From Desulfobacterales bacterium (GTDB taxonomy: Bacteria > Desulfobacterota > Desulfobacteria > Desulfobacterales > UBA5852), in assembly GCA_030066455.1 (NCBI GenBank), contig JASJBQ010000101.1, positions 1-16,097 of the forward strand: a stretch of DNA of 16,097 bases, read 5' to 3'. The position numbers and the translations under genes are program-made. Positions 14,490 through 16,097 of this stretch are shown here, one piece after another. Positions within the stretch are counted from its first letter, which is position 1, and each line of letters opens with the position of its first letter. The notes beneath the pieces were generated by a model that did not search any database, was not told the origin of the DNA, and saw nothing but the letters and a program-made list of their open reading frames with translations.

Positions 14490-15197
14490 ATGGGTATTTT
14501 TACACGTTTCCGTGACATCGTCAGCTCGAACATCAATGCCATGCTGGATCGGGCCGAGGATCCGGAAAAAATGATCAAGCTCATGATCCGGGAGATGGAG
14601 GACACGCTGGTCGAAATCAAGGCCGCCTGCGCCGGTGCCATGGCGGAAAAGAAAAAGGTCCTGCGGCGCCTGGAGGAAATTCGGGAGCGGGCGGAGCTCT
14701 GGGAAGAGCGAGCCCGTTTGGCCGTCGCCAAACAGCGCGACGATCTGGCGCGCGAAGCTCTGGTCGAAAAACGCCGTTTGGCGACCATGGTGGAGAAGCT
14801 GGATGCCGACGTCATCGAACACGGCGGTTTGATCAATCAGTATCAGGATGATATCCAGCAGCTTGAAGACAAGCTCCACAAGGCCCGGGAGAAGCAGCGC
14901 ATGCTCGTGCAGCGGCACATTCATGCAACGAGCGCCCGCAAGGCCCGGGAGGAAATCCGCCGGGCCGACAACTATGCGAGCATCGCCAAATTCGACGAGC
15001 TCGAGCAGCGCATCGAGCGGATGGAGGCCGAGGCCGACCTGGTGAATTTCGGTCGTCAGCCCAATCTCGACGATGCATTCGACGCGTTGCGGTCCGATGA
15101 CGACATCGAACGGGAACTGGCGGCCATCAAGGCGTCGCAGACCCGGAGCGCTGAACCGGGTGCCGATCGTCAGACCCCGAGAAAGATCGAGCCATGA
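14490..15197 (+). CDS. pspA: Phage shock protein A
   Basis: 235 residues, slightly longer than the E. coli protein. The N terminus MGIFTRFRDIVSSNINAML with EDPEKMIKLMIREMEDTLVE is diagnostic of PspA; an amphipathic membrane-binding helix at residues 1-20 is followed by long coiled coils (about 25-185). PspA is a peripheral inner-membrane ESCRT-III-like protein that maintains membrane integrity and, when free, inhibits PspF. The C-terminal part ends in a polar tail (TRSAEPGADRQTPRK) longer than usual. A GGGAGG ribosome site lies eight bases upstream. The stop overlaps the pspB start (ATGA). Confidence 0.97.
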   Translation: MGIFTRFRDIVSSNINAMLDRAEDPEKMIKLMIREMEDTLVEIKAACAGAMAEKKKVLRRLEEIRERAELWEERARLAVAKQRDDLAREALVEKRRLATMVEKLDADVIEHGGLINQYQDDIQQLEDKLHKAREKQRMLVQRHIHATSARKAREEIRRADNYASIAKFDELEQRIERMEAEADLVNFGRQPNLDDAFDALRSDDDIERELAAIKASQTRSAEPGADRQTPRKIEP

Positions 15198-15448
15198 CCG
15201 CCGTTTGGATTCTGGTCACGATTTTCGGCAGCATTATTCTCCTGCTGGCCACCATCTGCGGCACCATTCTGGTGGCCATGAAGCTGCGGCACGGCAGTCT
15301 GTCGGTCAAAAGCCGCGAGGCCCAGGCCGAAGAGGCCGCCACCATCCAGGAGATCTACCAGGGGTTGACGCAGATGGAGAAGCGGGTGGAATCGCTGGAG
15401 ACGCTCCTGATGGAGCAACAACAAAGGGATACCAACCAAGATGAATGA
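15194..15448 (+). CDS. pspB: Phage shock protein B
   Basis: 84 residues. One N-terminal transmembrane segment (about residues 4-28, VWILVTIFGSIILLLATICGT-type) is followed by a charged cytoplasmic helix (EEAATIQEIYQGLTQMEKRVESLE) with leucine-zipper-like spacing, the standard PspB layout. PspB and PspC form the membrane sensor that draws PspA off PspF under envelope stress. The ATG overlaps the pspA stop and the 3' end overlaps pspC by eight bases, so the operon is translationally coupled. Slightly longer than E. coli PspB. Confidence 0.93.
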   Translation: MTAVWILVTIFGSIILLLATICGTILVAMKLRHGSLSVKSREAQAEEAATIQEIYQGLTQMEKRVESLETLLMEQQQRDTNQDE

Positions 15449-15824
15449 AGACATCCGACGACTGCGGCGCGGGCTCTACCGGTCCCGCCAGGGGGCCTTT
15501 CTCGGGGTCTGCCGCGGCCTGGCCGAATATTTCGATTTCAGCGTGACCTGGATTCGGATCTTCATGGTCCTCATCCTGGTGGCCACCGGCATCTGGCCGA
15601 TTCTGGGCGTTTATCTGGTGGCGGCTTTGATCATGAAACCCGAGCCTCTGCGCCCTTTCAAAACCCCCGACGAACGTGAATTCTACGACAGCTACACCAC
15701 CTCGCGCGAAAGTGCCGCCCAGCGGCTGAAGCGCCGCTACGGCAGTCTCGAACGGCGCATCCGCCGCCTGGAGGACACGGTGACCTCCAGGGAATTCGAT
15801 TGGCACCGCCGCATGAACTCCTAA
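15441..15824 (+). CDS. pspC: Phage shock protein C (PspC domain protein)
   Basis: 127 residues. The PspC domain is clear: RRGLYRSRQGAFLGVCRGLAEYF, then VTWIRIFMVLILVATGIWP and ILGVYLVAALIMKPEP (hydrophobic region about 30-68). The cytoplasmic C terminus ends in a charged helix (RLKRRYGSLERRIRRLEDTV) likely to be a coiled coil for contact with PspB or PspA. AAGGGAT lies about eleven bases before the ATG. It is the last recognisable gene of the operon; no pspD, pspE or pspG follows in the window. Confidence 0.94.
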   Translation: MNEDIRRLRRGLYRSRQGAFLGVCRGLAEYFDFSVTWIRIFMVLILVATGIWPILGVYLVAALIMKPEPLRPFKTPDEREFYDSYTTSRESAAQRLKRRYGSLERRIRRLEDTVTSREFDWHRRMNS

Positions 15825-15932
15825 AGAGGCATGGTCGTGATCGTGCGGCCTGGTCGCGGCGCGTCAAGGGCCCGCATCGGGGGCGGCACCTAAACGCTGT
15901 GCAGCCGCTTGCTCGCGTCTTTCCGGCCTTTG

Positions 15933-16025
15933 CGGGTAGCCTCAGCGTTCAGACCGAAGGACCGACAGCTCATCCGCAAGAGATGAGGGCTTCCCAGGGG
16001 CCGGTGGGTCTGACCGACGCTCCCG
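15933..16025. repeat. Nested inverted repeat in the region after pspC
   Basis: The stretch 15825-16097 holds no convincing gene; a 62-codon minus-strand frame (15890-16078) has no recognisable domain. Within it, paired arms nest: CGGG (15933-15936)/CCCG (16022-16025), AGCGT (15944-15948)/ACGCT (16017-16021), TCAGACC (15949-15955)/GGTCTGA (16007-16013), and a central hairpin CTCATC (15969-15974)/GATGAG (15982-15987). This could be a structured RNA, the pspC transcript end or a dispersed repeat; which cannot be told here. Confidence 0.4.
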
Positions 16026-16097
16026 TCACCTTCCGATGACTTCCCTTTGCGCTTGACTCCGGGCGGCGATTCCTTCATTCTGCGCCTACCGCTCGAA

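Noticed and set aside
15890..16078. Minus-strand 62-codon frame after pspC
   Set aside because: No domain, no ribosome site of note, and it spans the inverted repeat; judged chance, though not excluded.

Overview
The window looks like chromosome from a flagellated Gram-negative bacterium, most plausibly a Desulfobacterota (former Deltaproteobacteria) member of the Desulfosarcina/Desulfobacter type. This is inferred from moderately high G+C, the many two-component proteins, sigma-54 activators next to motility genes, and the style of the proteins. No rRNA or marker gene is present to prove it. I see no tRNA, rRNA, CRISPR array, insertion sequence or phage gene.

Left part (1-4950), motility-linked signalling. 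The 5' end of a flagellin gene runs off the left edge on the minus strand behind a near-consensus sigma-28 (FliA) promoter. Divergent from it, a second sigma-28-type promoter precedes a tightly packed operon: stand-alone receiver, small conserved protein, HDOD protein, soluble GAF-type histidine kinase. A third sigma-28 promoter precedes a CheX-like phosphatase gene and a receiver-STAS fusion gene. These regulators therefore appear to be expressed with the late flagellar genes. No output protein here has a DNA-binding domain, so signalling probably goes through protein-protein contacts.

Middle part (4950-12480). A receiver-less FleQ/FlrA-like sigma-54 activator sits behind its own consensus -24/-12 promoter. 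It is followed by a receiver with a helical tail, a conserved small protein of unknown function, a tyrosine/dual-specificity phosphatase, a very short flagellar rod-like protein, and a 1094-residue membrane-anchored hybrid histidine kinase (sensor, GAF, two PAS, kinase, receiver).

Right part (12480-16097), stress response. An Hsp20 gene with a strong sigma-70-type promoter converges on pspF. Divergent from pspF lies a complete pspABC operon with a sigma-54 promoter. Three repeated TTACC-type boxes lie about 80-125 bases upstream of the pspA start of transcription, where PspF enhancer sites are expected, and one overlaps the predicted pspF promoter. The last 270 bases hold no convincing gene but contain a nested inverted repeat.

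Together the window shows a sigma-54/sigma-28 flagellar hierarchy wired to an uncommon set of signalling proteins, next to an envelope-stress (Psp) and small heat-shock island.
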